A DNA stretch of 64,000 nucleotides, taken from NCBI GenBank assembly GCA_007570785.1, contig ML661885.1:31561339-31625338 (forward strand). The letters are read 5' to 3'. How positions within the stretch are numbered: the first letter of the stretch is position 1; every line of letters begins with the position of its first letter. Below, one piece after another: positions 45,111 through 55,842 of this stretch. The stretch comes from Antilocapra americana (taxonomy: Eukaryota; Chordata; Mammalia; Artiodactyla; Antilocapridae). The translations under genes and the position numbers were made by a program. The notes beneath the pieces were generated by a model. The model saw only the letters and a program-made list of their open reading frames with translations, ran no database searches and was not told the origin of the DNA.

Positions 45111-46085
45111 CAGTTCATTTCAGTACAGTCATGTCCGACTCTTTGCAACCCCATGGACTATAGCACACCATGCCTCCCTGTCCATCACCAGCTCCTGGAG
45201 CTTACTCAAACTCATGTCCATTGTGTCAGTGATGCCATCCAACCATCTCATCCTCTGTCGTCCCCTTTTTCTCCTGCCTTCAATCTTTCCCAGCATTAGG
45301 GTCTTATCAAATGAGTCAGTTCTTCCCATCAGGTGACCAAAGTATTGGAGTTTCAGCTTCAGCATCAGTCCTTCCAATAAATATTCAGGACTGATTTTCT
45401 TTAGAATAGACTGGTTGGATCTCCTTGCAGTCCAAGGGACTCTCAAGAGTCTTCTCCAACACTACAGTTAAAAAACATCAATTCTTCAGCATTTAGCTTT
45501 CTTTATAATCAAACTCTCATGTCCATACACAACTACTGGAAAAACCATAACTTTGACTAGATGAAACTTTGTTGGCAAAGTAATGTCTCTGCTTCTTAAT
45601 ATACTGTCTAGGTTAGTCATAACTTTTCTTCCAAGGAGCAAGCATCTTTTAATTTCATGGCTGCAGTCACCATCTGCAGTGATTTTGGAGCCCAAGAAAT
45701 AAAGTTTCACTGTTTCCATTGTTTCCCCATCTATTTACCATGAAGTGATGGGACCGGATGCCATGATCTTAGTTTTCTGAATGTGGAGTTTTAAGCCAAC
45801 CTTTTCACTCTCCTCTTTTACTTTCATCAGGAGGCTCTTTATTTCTTCTTCACTTTCTGCTATAAGGGTGGCATCATCTGCATATCTGAGGTTACTGATA
45901 TTTCTCCCAGCAATCTTGATTCCAGCTTGTGCTTCATCCAGCCTGGCATTTCGCCTGATGTACTCAGCATATAAGTTAAACAAGCAGGCTGACAATATAA
46001 AGCCTTGACATACTTCTTTCCCTATTTGTAACCAGTTTGTTGTTCCATGTCCAGTTCTAACTGCTGCTTCTTGACCTGCATACTG
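45111..46085 (-). mobile_element. BovB 3' half with intact YADD motif
   Basis: BovB antisense. The minus frame 45735-46127 includes 'CLFNLYAEYIRRNARLDEAQ' and 'NLRYADDATLIAESEEE', preserving the reverse transcriptase catalytic YADD. Frames at 45486-45719 and 45129-45446 hold the rest of the C-terminal region, split by frameshifts. The element is 5'-truncated and lacks the endonuclease, so it is not autonomous. Confidence 0.95.
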
Positions 46086-46398
46086 ATGGTTGCTGTAAGG
46101 GAGGAAATGAAGCAAATGGAAAATCACTTGGGTCTCCTCAGTAGTCAGTATTACTCTTTTGCTAGATAATCACTAAGTATCTGTAATGCACAAATTTATT
46201 CATCCACAGATATGTGTTATGACTATTAGAATTATTTTTCCTCTAATGATGTGGATTACATAGCAACTCTACTAAATTAATCTCAGACAATTTGTTAATT
46301 ATTTTCCCCATTCATCCAGCTTCCATAGAGAAATGAGATCTGACCAAACAATATGAAATTTGAATTTTAATGACAAATCCTAGAATAGTAAAAAGAAC
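46086..46398. other. Unassigned sequence
   Basis: AT-rich, nothing recognised. Confidence 0.35.
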
Positions 46399-46626
46399 AT
46401 GGATTCTATAACTATATGTATCTGGGTTTAAATCTTAGGTCTACAGATTGTCACATGTGTGATCCTATACACATCATTCAAATTATTTAGACCTCAGTCT
46501 CCTACACTTTAGAATTGCAATAATAGTTTATGAGGATTTCATAAACTTGTGTGAAATACCTAGCACATTAGTTGGAATATAGTAAGAACATAAATTCTAG
46601 TTAGTACTATTATTATTATAATGAAT
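46399..46626 (+). mobile_element. MIR SINE, nearly complete
   Basis: 'atctgggtttaaatcttagg', 'tttagacctcagtctcctac', 'aattgcaataatagtttatg' and 'acctagcacattagttggaa' match MIR in order. Confidence 0.85.
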
Positions 46627-46849
46627 GTTCAAGGGGCACATGTATCTAGAAGTATTCATACTTCAAAAAAGAGCAATAAAGTTATATATTGTCTCATCCT
46701 CAGGGATATAATTTAGTAAAGAGTAAAACGTTACTTCACCCCAGCTGAAATCTGCACATGTTGATTAACTCCACAGGGTAGCCCTTGCTAACATTGAATC
46801 AGTGTAGAAATTGTTCTTGTCTACCTGTAAATACATATATTATAAGAAT

Positions 46850-46922
46850 ACATGTATTTGTGTGTATTTACATGAACATGACACATATATGTGTGTGTTT
46901 GTGTGTGCATATGTATGTGCAA
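46850..46922. repeat. Imperfect TG/TA-rich simple repeat
   Basis: Interrupted TG runs ('tatgtgtgtgtttgtgtgtg') with TA and CA interruptions. The antisense gives His-Thr-rich chance frames. Confidence 0.85.
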
Positions 46923-46931
46923 AGTTGTATA

Positions 46932-47150
46932 CTGTTGATCCTTGAACAATGTAGGGATAAGAGTAATGACCATCACACAGTTGAAAATCTGCATATAGCT
47001 TTTCTCTATGGCTTTCCCATATCTTTGTTTCACAACCCAGGATTCTACCAAGCACAGATCTTGTAGTAGTGCTGTATGTGTTTATTGAAAAAAAATTTGC
47101 ATATAAGTGGACCAGTGCAGTTCAAACCCCTGTTGTTCAAAGGTCTATTG
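46932..47150. mobile_element. Tigger-type nonautonomous transposon
   Basis: Begins 'ctgttgatccttgaacaatg' and ends 'cccctgttgttcaaaggtct', imperfect inverted repeats of the 'gttgacccttgaacaac' Tigger class, as at 27838. About 219 bp, no transposase. Confidence 0.78.
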
Positions 47151-47310
47151 CATATATGTGTATATTTGTGTGTATACATGTATTTATATATATTACATTC
47201 ATATGTAGATATGTACACACACCCCAGGTGATGTCAAGGGCCTTTCTAAGAACTCTCCAAGGTACTGACCACAAATTTACTCCATCCTCTACTTGTCCCT
47301 CTTCTCTGTT

Positions 47311-47445
47311 ACAAGAGTGAAAGTCACTCAGACATGCCTGACTCTTTGCATTTCCATGGACTGTAGCCCAACAGTCTCCTCCTTCCATGGAATTCTCCAG
47401 GCAAGAATACTGGAGTGGGTTGCATTTCCTTCTCCGGGGTTCTAT
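47311..47445 (-). mobile_element. Truncated Bov-tA/Bov-A SINE
   Basis: 'gtgaaagtcactcagacatg', 'ctgactctttgcatttccat' and 'ggcaagaatactggagtggg' are present; the tRNA-related head is missing. Confidence 0.9.
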
Positions 47446-48212
47446 TACAAGACGCCTAGTCAAATTAGCCCTAACACTAACACTATTCCAAGAGAAACTT
47501 CACTGTCAGCATATCTTTTCCCACAGATACAATACCAATATGTCAGAAAAACAGACTAGAAACCTCTGGATGTGTTGTCCTAAATCCTTTTCAAAAAGTG
47601 AACACAAAAATGTTCCTATCAAAATAGTCACAGATGAACTGGTATTCATATAAAGAAGAATTTATTTTCTTACCTCAGAATTTATCACTCCCCTCTATTG
47701 TGGAAGTTATAAGACTATTAGTTAAAAATCCATTGGACCTCATTCAGCAAAAAAAGAAGCATCTTTCCTTATTTCAGATTTATTTTTGATTAGTGATTAA
47801 ATCTAAATGTTTTCATTTATTAAAAATCTTATTGAATCCATAAGAGTGACCTCATCCCTACATATATCATCAGGTAAAAATGAGTCTAAATTAATTCCTT
47901 CACAAGATGTGGATCTAGAAGTAAATGCAAAATATATCCCAAATTATCCTACTCTGGAATAGCAAGTTAATTCAAACACCTTCATAAATCAGACATTACA
48001 ATAGAAGACAGTGTTGTGAATGAAAAGTCAGGGTCCTACCATACAAAAGACAAACCTTCACCCTTGTACAGCTTTCAGCTTAGAAAGTGCTCTTAGAGAG
48101 TCTTGAAAGTGGCAAAACCTTACCAAATACCTGTGACTCAGTAGTACTAGTATTAGAATACCAGTTACCTACTATTTTCCTAATGTATCTTATCTGCAAG
48201 AGTTAACTATAG
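47446..48212. other. Unassigned sequence
   Basis: No gene or repeat recognised. Confidence 0.35.
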
Positions 48213-48442
48213 TGTGTGTGCATGCTAAGTCACTTCAGTCATATTTGACTCTGTGCAACTCTATGGACTATAGCCTAACAGGCTCCTCTGTCTGTGGAAT
48301 TCTTCAGGCAAGAATACTGGAGTGGGTTGCCATGCCCTTCTCCAGGGGACCTTCCCAACCCAGGGATTGAATCCACATCTTTTATGCCTCCTGCATTGTC
48401 ATGCAGGTTTTTTTTTTTTTTTTTTACCACAAGTGTCACTTG
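48213..48442 (-). mobile_element. Bov-tA SINE with an internal T-run
   Basis: 'gcatgctaagtcacttcagt', 'ttcaggcaagaatactggag', 'gaccttcccaacccagggat' and the head interrupted by an expanded T homopolymer (about 48408-48425, where the consensus has 'ggattcttta'). Confidence 0.92.
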
Positions 48443-49545
48443 TAAATATTGAGTGGAACTTACTTTAGCTTCCTTTTTTTTTTTTACTTTTAGCTTTGTT
48501 CTTAAAAGAAATATTGTTTCTAAATAGTTCCTATGTTTTTAAAATTTATAAGACTATTTGAAAATATCCAAAACTACTTGAAAGCAAATTTAAGTGAGAT
48601 ACATAGAAGACCAAAGAATGCCTGCATATTTCTATTAAATAACAGTGGTTTTGAGGGTTTCCTTGAAGCTACCGTCAAACGCTTATTTATTGTTTCATAA
48701 AAATGCAATTCTGCAATGGAAAACCATGGGAAAATTCTTTAAAGCAGTATGGTGAATGGACAGTTGGTCCACATTAACTATTCAGCAAGTCCATGAGATG
48801 CCTTTTTTCCCTGATACAGCTGAACTGCACTTATTTCCTAAGAGAATGCATGAGGTCAAATTCACTGTGGTAAATGGAATCTAAAAAAAAACTCTATTAT
48901 CAGAAGTCACAGCTCTACTTATTCATGCCATGATTCAGGATACTACCAGCCCTCAAAAATGAAGCAGAAGTTAGATGATCACCTCTATAACATGAACACG
49001 AGCTAAAATATACCCCATGGTATTGCAGAGTTACCAAGCAGCAATGATAAGAGCCACAGCAATGCTATAAGTGGAAGAGTCTGCAAAGATTTTCAAATCA
49101 TCCATTATCAACTCATGGGGATTTTCCTACCAAGTAGGAAGAGTATTCTAGGGACCATAATGTAATTTACAGATGTATTTTAAATAGGCAAGAAATGTCA
49201 TAGAAGATTCCATCTTGCAGCAATAGTACTAAGTTACAGTTATACCTTCATATAACCTGCTAAGAAATATCTGAGTGTTTGCAAAAGGAGCTGCCTTCTA
49301 GTGGTCTAGACACAAATCCACTATGCTACACTCCTGATTGACAGATCCCCAAGTATAGAAAATGGCATAAACCTCCACAGTGTCCTGATTACCTAAGCAC
49401 ATTAAGCCATGAAAGCCAACAATATGGGATATCTATTTAAAAAGTTCTAAAAGCATTCTAATCCTTGAGTTCAACTTAGTAAAAGGTGATACCTCACTTT
49501 GAAAAGCTCAGAAGAATAATCCAAATGTTATAAACATGGAAGAAA
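48443..49545. other. Unassigned 1.1-kb stretch
   Basis: No gene or recognised repeat. It includes a second T-run at 48473-48484. Confidence 0.4.
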
Positions 49546-49740
49546 AGTAATAGCAATAATAATCACCATTTTTGGAATGGCTATTATCTGTCAGGCACTT
49601 TACACACATTCTTTCAAAAATAAGAATATTGTGCTCTCATACTACAAATGAGAAAGATGAGTGTCAAAGTAAAGCAAATTATGTAAGGTTGTTCAGTACC
49701 ATGATCAAAGCTTGATCTCTTATGCCAAAAGATTTCTACC
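49546..49740 (-). mobile_element. MIR SINE, antisense
   Basis: 'ctattatctgtcaggcactt', 'tacacacattctttc', 'ctacaaatgagaaagatgag' and 'agcaaattatgtaaggttgt' follow the antisense MIR order. Confidence 0.75.
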
Positions 49741-49780
49741 ACATTGCACAATTGTTAGGAATGGCTTATAGTTATATTTA

Positions 49781-49981
49781 GGGCTTCCCTGGTGTCCCAC
49801 ACAGTAAAGAATCTGCCGGCAATGCAAGAGACCCAGGGTCAGTCCCTGGGTGGGAAAGAACCCCTGGAGAAGGAAATGGCTATCTACTCCAGTATTCTTG
49901 CCTGGAGAGGAGCCTGGCGGTCCATAGTCCATGAGGTCTCAAGGGACTGAACACTACCGAGCGATGAACACTTTCACTTTA
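49781..49981 (+). mobile_element. Bov-tA SINE
   Basis: 'gggcttccctggtgtcccac', 'agtaaagaatctgccggcaa', 'ctccagtattcttgcctgga' and tail 'ctaccgagcgatgaacactt'. A 12-bp duplication with one mismatch, 'atagtta(t/c)attt', flanks it (49768-49779, 49982-49993). Confidence 0.95.
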
Positions 49982-50251
49982 ATAGTTACATTTGGCCTTT
50001 ACAAGAGAACTACAAATATGGAAGGAATGGAGTGATGGAGGAATAGAGAAGAATGAAATTAAAATAAAAGAAGAATGTTTGACTATTGTAAAGAAATTCT
50101 GTACATTTGTGTTTTTAAGTCAATGCAAAGACAACTTAGATATCTATCATAAGATATAAAGTCTAATTGGGAAAAAATAGCATAACCTAAAAAATGAACA
50201 GATATTTAAGAGATACAAGTGCAAAGACGTGACAATGATTTAAAAAAATAA

Positions 50252-50480
50252 CATTTTTTGAGTCCTGTGTGCCCCCTCGTCAGGGGCACTTTTTTAAACT
50301 GCATTATTTCATTTCATTTGTAAAAGTAACCCATGGGCTAGGTATTAGCAATATGTCTGTTTTCCAGATGAAGAAACTCAAGCAGAGGGACCTAAAAAAA
50401 CGTGCAAAGGTTACAAAGATAGTAGCAAATCTAGGATTTGAAAACCAGGCAGTCTGATACAGACACCACTCTAAATACAC
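50252..50480 (-). mobile_element. MIR SINE, antisense
   Basis: 'attttttgagtcctgtgtgc', 'ccagatgaagaaactcaagc', 'aaatctaggatttgaaaacc' and 'aggcagtctgatacagacac' match antisense MIR over nearly its whole length. The 62-codon plus frame over it is chance. Confidence 0.85.
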
Positions 50481-50670
50481 TAGTGTTGTAATCCATTTGT
50501 TCTGTTACTGTGATGCTTCCATTTGCTTAAGACTTAAAAGATGTTACTATGTATAACAAGGTAAATAGCATTCAAAACAATGGCACCAACTATTTTCCTT
50601 CACAATAATCATTATCTTTCTCTTCGCTCTATCAACAGAGTGTCCCCTTGCTTTATTATCTATCTATCTA

Positions 50671-50878
50671 GGCTTCCCAAGTGGCTCAGTGATAAAGAAT
50701 CCACCAGCCAATGCAGGAGACACTGGAGACACAGATTCAGTCCCTGGGTCAGAAAGATCCCCTGGAGGAGGAAATGGCAACCCACTCCAGCATTCTTGCC
50801 TGGAAAATCCTATGGACAAAGGAGGCTGACAGGCTATGGTCCATGGAGCTGCAACGAGGACATGACTGAGCAACCGAG

Positions 50879-50911
<33 letters not shown>

Positions 50912-50914
50912 GCA
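50671..50914 (+). mobile_element. Bov-tA SINE with CA-repeat tail
   Basis: 'ggcttcccaagtggctcagt', 'gataaagaatccaccagcca', 'caacccactccagcattctt' and 'gacatgactgagcaaccgag' then a CG/CA repeat (50879-50912). The 14-nt repeats with one mismatch, 'tatctatcta(t/c)cta', at 50657-50670 and 50915-50928 bracket the SINE together with the CA tract. Confidence 0.94.
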
Positions 50915-51029
50915 TATCTATCTACCTACGTCTGAGCATACCAAGAATATTGTAAACATCAGGGAAATGGGAGTAATATTTTTCTCAAGTTATATTGCAT
51001 CTATTTTTTTCTTAGAAATAGTAATATTA

Positions 51030-51240
51030 GTAAATGCTTTAGAGCTACCAAAGTGCTTCCAAAAATTCAGCTTTTCTTACTCTTCCCAGTAATCTCATAT
51101 TCTTATTAGGCCATTTCACAAATTTAGGAATTTGGACTTAGAATAGATAAGTGATTTACTCAGTATCACACATTGAGATGAAAGATTTTCAGCCAAAGAC
51201 TTCTTACCTTGAAGCACTTTCTAATAAAACATCATATTTT
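51030..51240 (-). mobile_element. MIR-like remnant, antisense
   Basis: 'gctaccaaagtgcttccaaa', 'tattaggccatttcacaaat' and 'aagtgatttactcagtatca' resemble antisense MIR. Decayed. Confidence 0.55.
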
Positions 51241-51780
51241 ACCACAATTTATACTCTTTTATAGACAGTAGACATTTAAAATTTTGTTTAGTTAAATCAC
51301 TTACATTAAAAAAAGAGAATAAAAAAGACACCTTTGTTTCTGATAGGCCTCCGCCTGATCTGTGGCCAAAGCATTTGCTTACAAGAACAGGGATATATTT
51401 AAATTGATCAAGATATTGAAATTCAGGCTTGGAAATAATCACTGGCTATTTCTCCTGGAGTATATGAAAGTATAGAGTCCTATAAAAAGAAAATAAGAAT
51501 GCTGACTTCATGGCTTCATTACTAACCTTAGGAAGCAAGATCTAAAAAAAAAAAAAAACCCTGTAGGGACTGATAAATGCTTTCTCCTTCCTATTCATTT
51601 TTTGAATTAAAAACTGGTTTACCATTTGCATGTAGGAATGTTAACAACAAAAGCTCATTTTAATTCAACAAGTTAGTAGTACAAGGTATAGCAAGCCTTA
51701 TTTCTGCACCCTTCTTTGAAGTGGAGTCAGTCACACACTGCCCATGTGGTGCAAAACCAAGAAAGTGATAGCAGTTCTGT
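51241..51780. other. Unassigned; poly(A) run at 51545-51558
   Basis: An A-run of about 14 bases lies at 51545-51558. Otherwise no gene or recognised repeat. Confidence 0.35.
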
Positions 51781-52160
51781 TTACATGCACGGCTGTTTTA
51801 TACTCTTTTGAGGCAAAGGGTATAGTGGGGAGCTTGGGTATCCCTTATTGCAGTCTGTTTTTCCATCAAATTTAGGCCAAACTATGGTGATTTCTTTGCA
51901 GCTCGCAAGAGCTTCCATTTTTGCCGCACAGTTTGAAAATGGTAGACCAAGCGGGACTTCGAACGCCTGGGAGAAAAGCAGCAGAGGACCCGCTACCCTT
52001 TGGAAACCAGAATCCTGGCAACCTCCCATTCTAGTCTGGGTTAGACAAGACTTTGAGGGATTGCAGGACTGTACTCGTCTTTTCCTCCAAGCTGCACTTC
52101 TTGTGAAGAGAAAATGAGACCCCGGTATTTAAAAGTACTTTGAAAGTATATTTATAGCAC
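51781..52160 (-). other. CpG-bearing single-copy segment, candidate exon or regulatory element
   Basis: I do not recognise this segment as any repeat. Its middle part (51900-52080) keeps several CpGs in an otherwise CpG-poor flank. On the minus strand a TATA-like 'ctataaatat' (complement of 52148-52157) lies ~230 bases upstream of an ATG at 51918. The ATG context 'gcaaaaatgg' has A at -3 and G at +4. The frame from this ATG runs 45 codons to TAA at 51781-51783, starting 'MEALASCKEITIVWPKFDGK', and is also open upstream to 52029 (82 codons). An opposing plus frame (51848-52117, 89 codons) overlaps. No domain, signal peptide or membrane segment is evident. It could be a first exon, a conserved noncoding element or chance. 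Confidence 0.3.
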
Positions 52161-53967
52161 ACCACTGAACAACTTCAAAAGGAAACTAACTCCATTGATA
52201 TTTTAAAAGCAGACACTTGTTTAACAGTCAATTCAATGAATACAGAAGCACGTGTCCTCTTCTCTTTGGGAAGACTTGGAACATATGATAACGCGTTTGT
52301 CTTTGACGTATATCATTTTGGCACAATAATCAGAGTTTTGCCGTAACCTATAAACCCCATTTATGTTCTAGATAGCCTTTTCATTTTTCGTTTCCTTAGG
52401 TTTTTTTTTTCTCTTCAGTCTCAGAATTTTAATTGCATCATTTTTCACTATTAGTAAAGGACCAAGAAAACTGAAATGTACCTAATTAATTATCCCCCCA
52501 AATTTAACATCACAGCACATTATTATGACAAGAACTCAAAGTGAATATTTCCCAAAGGAGAAGTTTTATATAAAACCTTGCAGTTACCCCAAGTAAACCC
52601 AAATCAATAAATCCCATCACAGATAGCTGGCATGAGGGAAAGCAAGGATGTAAGAAGGATATATGCCCTTCATTTTGGCTGCTCATCAGCTGAAACTCCT
52701 CCAATGATTGCAAAGCCCCCCATATTATAAATGTCCTCATATCATAGAATCTGGAATGTCCCAAACATGTCTGAAGGTCCCATAAATAGAGTAAGCACAT
52801 GACCTAGGTTTCCAGTCAAATGTAGTCCCCCAAACTTTGAAGCAAGAGATAGTGAAACAAAGAGTTGGTGGGATACCTGGAGGCAGTGATATTACCTGAA
52901 GTTGGGAGCTAGTGGTGTTGGTGGTACAGGCTTCCTGGGCTGCAGGTAATAACCCGACCATTTCTGGTTCACCGTTTTTATAATGGTATCATCCTCAGCC
53001 CAGGTCTCCATCCTTCCTGTTGATCCTGTGAGTACCAATATCCTCTTAATGACATTTATTTCTGCTTAAATCACCCAAATTTTTGTCTGTTTATTTTTGT
53101 TCCTTATTTTTGAGAAACAACCTCAAATCTGCTTGCTTCAGAGAGACTCTTTTTATTCTTTTAACTTAGGAGCCTTGTCTGTGTACTAGAATACATTTGG
53201 TATTTTAACTTATAGAAGTTTAAAACACTAAACTAGGCAGCAAATGTAGATAACCACCCAGCAGGACACTTCAAATATATCTAACATTGAGCATTTAGGA
53301 ATTAAAAATAAAAGTTCCTAAAGATATTATATATAAGAAAGGAATCATTATCTTAGAAGTAACTAATCCCTAAGGGGCCTACATCAAAGTTAAATACAAA
53401 AGGCCACATGACAAGATTTTTATTAAATAGAGGGTGTTAAAGAACATAGGTAAAGCAGGTTTGACTCTATAATTCACCTGATTTCTGATTGAATACTGCA
53501 TCTTTAAGAAGATCTCAAGTCTTATAATTCTAAAAATCATAATAAAGTTGAACTAGAAAAATATTAGAGAAAAATAGATTTGGTAGAGGTTAGGTTAAAA
53601 AGAGTCTCTTTGGGGAAAAATAGTATCATTTCTATGAAAGTAATTTTGAAACTAAATATTAGATAAATAAGGATGAGCATTACTGAGTACTAATATGTTA
53701 ATATGGAAAACATAATATATTCTTACAAAGAAGGAGCCAGTAGTCACTCCTACAACAGGAAAAAAATATCTATGAAAGTATCATTCAATTCATTATCTGA
53801 TATTGGGGAAAAGTTTCATCCTCCAAAGTCATTATTTTGAATATGCTATTTTTAACTCACTGAATATTTTCTAAATATATTGCATTAACCAAACCAACAT
53901 AAACCAAGGAGCTTTTTACATGGTCAAAAAGATTTCTTCTGTAATCAGTTTAATTTCACATTGGAAT
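52161..53967. other. Unassigned 1.8-kb stretch
   Basis: No recognised repeat. A 96-codon minus frame (52510-52800) overlaps a 74-codon one; neither has a known motif. Confidence 0.4.
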
Positions 53968-54188
53968 GTAAACCACTTCAGTCAAATCCAACTTTTTGTG
54001 ACCCCCATGGACTGTAGCCCACCAGGCTCCTCTGTCCATGGGATTCTCCAGGCAAGAATATTGGAGTGGGTTGCCATGCCCTCCTCCAGGGGATCTTCCC
54101 AACCCATAAATCAAACCAGCACCACCTACATCTCATCTCCTGCATTGGCAGGCAGGTTCTTTACCACAAGCACCACTTGGGAAGCCCA
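53968..54188 (-). mobile_element. Bov-tA SINE, minus strand
   Basis: 'cttcagtcaaatccaacttt', 'gggattctccaggcaagaat', 'gatcttcccaacccataaat' and head 'caccacttgggaagccc'. It forms an inverted pair with the SINE part at 54278-54415. Confidence 0.94.
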
Positions 54189-54277
54189 TACAATGCTCAC
54201 TTCATACCAAGAAATGTGTCCATCTAGATTTGAGTACTCAGGATGCAAGAGATGCAAGTTGGATCACAACAAGGGGA

Positions 54278-54415
54278 AAATCCTCCCGGAGAAGGGAATG
54301 ACAACCCACCCCAGTATTCTTGCCTGGAGACTCCCACGGACGGAGGAGCCTGGTGGGCTACAGTCAGTAGAGTCGCAAAGTATTGGACATGACTGAACTG
54401 ACTTGGCATGCAGGC
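54278..54415 (+). mobile_element. Bov-tA SINE 3' part
   Basis: 'ccggagaagggaatgacaac', 'cagtattcttgcctggagac', 'gtcgcaaagtattggacatg' and 'actgacttggcatgcagg'. The tRNA-related head is missing. Confidence 0.92.
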
Positions 54416-54455
54416 TCACATGCATGCACTCAATTCACCTATTTAAATAAGATTC

Positions 54456-55566
54456 TGCCAGGGTCCAGCCTCGGCGGGGTCCGGGGGTCTTGAGGGATGG
54501 GTGGCGTCGGCGGAAGAACTGGGCTGAGTCGATGTGTGGTGATGGAGCAGTCTCTCAGTTTATTGTTGTTGGTTTACAGTTTTTATAGCCAAAAGACATT
54601 CCCATTACATCATTACATCACCTATCATTCTATACAATTTTTTGTTTTCTACCTCCCATAGCAACCTTATCATTGAGTTCATTCCCCAAACTATCATGAA
54701 ACATTCCCTTTGCAGAAAGTCAGATTTTTATGTAATTAGATTTAACAATAGTATGTTTACCATTTGAATGTCTTCAGTATACTTCATTCAATCAAGATAA
54801 GTACATCAACCTAAGTAGAAAGGTTACATTTCTCTTATCAGGTACAACTATGTAGAAGCTAGAGGGAAGGGCTTAAGCTTGAGACTGTTTATTCTAGTAA
54901 CCTACTCCAGTTCTTACGAGAAAAGAGGAAAGAAGACAAAGAGACAGTTTAGAGAGAGGAAAGAGGACTAAGAGACAGTCAAGCAGCACTGCTTTAGCAA
55001 TAAAACCCTATTAACCTTATAACTACTATAATGAATTCCTATGTCTACATTATCCTAAAGCAATCAATATCTCCAACTATGCTGGCCACAATTATGAGCA
55101 TTCCTAAGTCTCAATCGAGCCTGATTTCTTCAAGGAAGCGAGCCTCCTCTGTGGAGTGGTCAGGGGAGTGGAAGGTGGAAAGGTGACCCAAGTACGAGCC
55201 TTTCTGGTGGTGACCTTGCCATGACCCCCAGAGAACTCTTGGTAAACTCCCCAGTAATTAGTAGGAGGAGTAGTAACCTATTTAAATGTCCCTTTCATTC
55301 CTCCTTAGCCCCCAGGGAAGGTGATCCATCTTCCCGGATCCTCTGGTCCATAAGGTCTGGGGGTATTATCTCAGGACGAATTCTTTCCAACTGTGACTGA
55401 CCTACTGAGATGAGCCAATGTTCCGAGCATGGACAGAACTTCCAAGAAAAATACCAGGGTGGGGCTTGCCCAGGATTCCCCCATAAAGAAAGTCAGCTTT
55501 GCAATTACTTTCTTAGTCTCGTGACCTTGTCATCCGAGCAAGGGGGCATCCTGACTGCTCCCGGCA
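54456..55566 (-). mobile_element. ERV2-type solo LTR (copy 2, inverted)
   Basis: The same LTR family as 22196-23331, in the opposite orientation and 1,111 bp long. Left end 'TGCCAGGGTCC' (copy 1 predicts TGCCGGGGTCC; a CpG transition), right end 'GCTCCCGGCA'. A perfect 6-bp duplication 'agattc' flanks it (54450-54455, 55567-55572). The TATA box is the complement of 54581-54587. It has one 'gagagactgctcca' unit in R (three in copy 1) but a private ~31-bp tandem duplication in U3 (54924-54949 and 54955-54980). No retroviral genes adjoin it. Confidence 0.94.
54581..54587 (-). promoter_or_regulatory. LTR TATA box, copy 2
   Basis: The complement of 'ttttata' gives TATAAAA, at the place equivalent to 23133-23139 in copy 1. 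Confidence 0.7.
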
Positions 55567-55720
55567 AGATTCTTAGCTTTATTTGTATCTAATACAAGGT
55601 ACTGGAAATTTTCTTTTAAAATGCATTATATTTCCATGAAATTCCTTCAGTATTCTTCAGATTTGCATTTTATAAATAATAAACTTGAAATTGTAGATAA
55701 CTTACAAAACTTAGGGTAAT

Positions 55721-55842
55721 AAATTGGTGTAGTAATCATTTTCCTTTGAAAAAATAATCCACAGTGTAATGATGTAGATGTAAATTAGTGTAGTAATCAT
55801 TATCCTTTGAAAAGAATAATCTATAATTTAATGCTGTAATGA
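55721..55842. repeat. 61-bp tandem duplication
   Basis: Two imperfect units, 55721-55781 and 55782-55842, both with 'gtgtagtaatcatt', a 'tcctttgaaaa' block and 'aataatc'. They differ by scattered substitutions and small indels, so the duplication is not recent. Confidence 0.85.

Noticed and set aside
22196..55566. The two ERV2 LTRs as the ends of one provirus
   Set aside because: They are in opposite orientation, each has its own 6-bp duplication, and the 31 kb between them holds ordinary repeats and no gag, pol or env.
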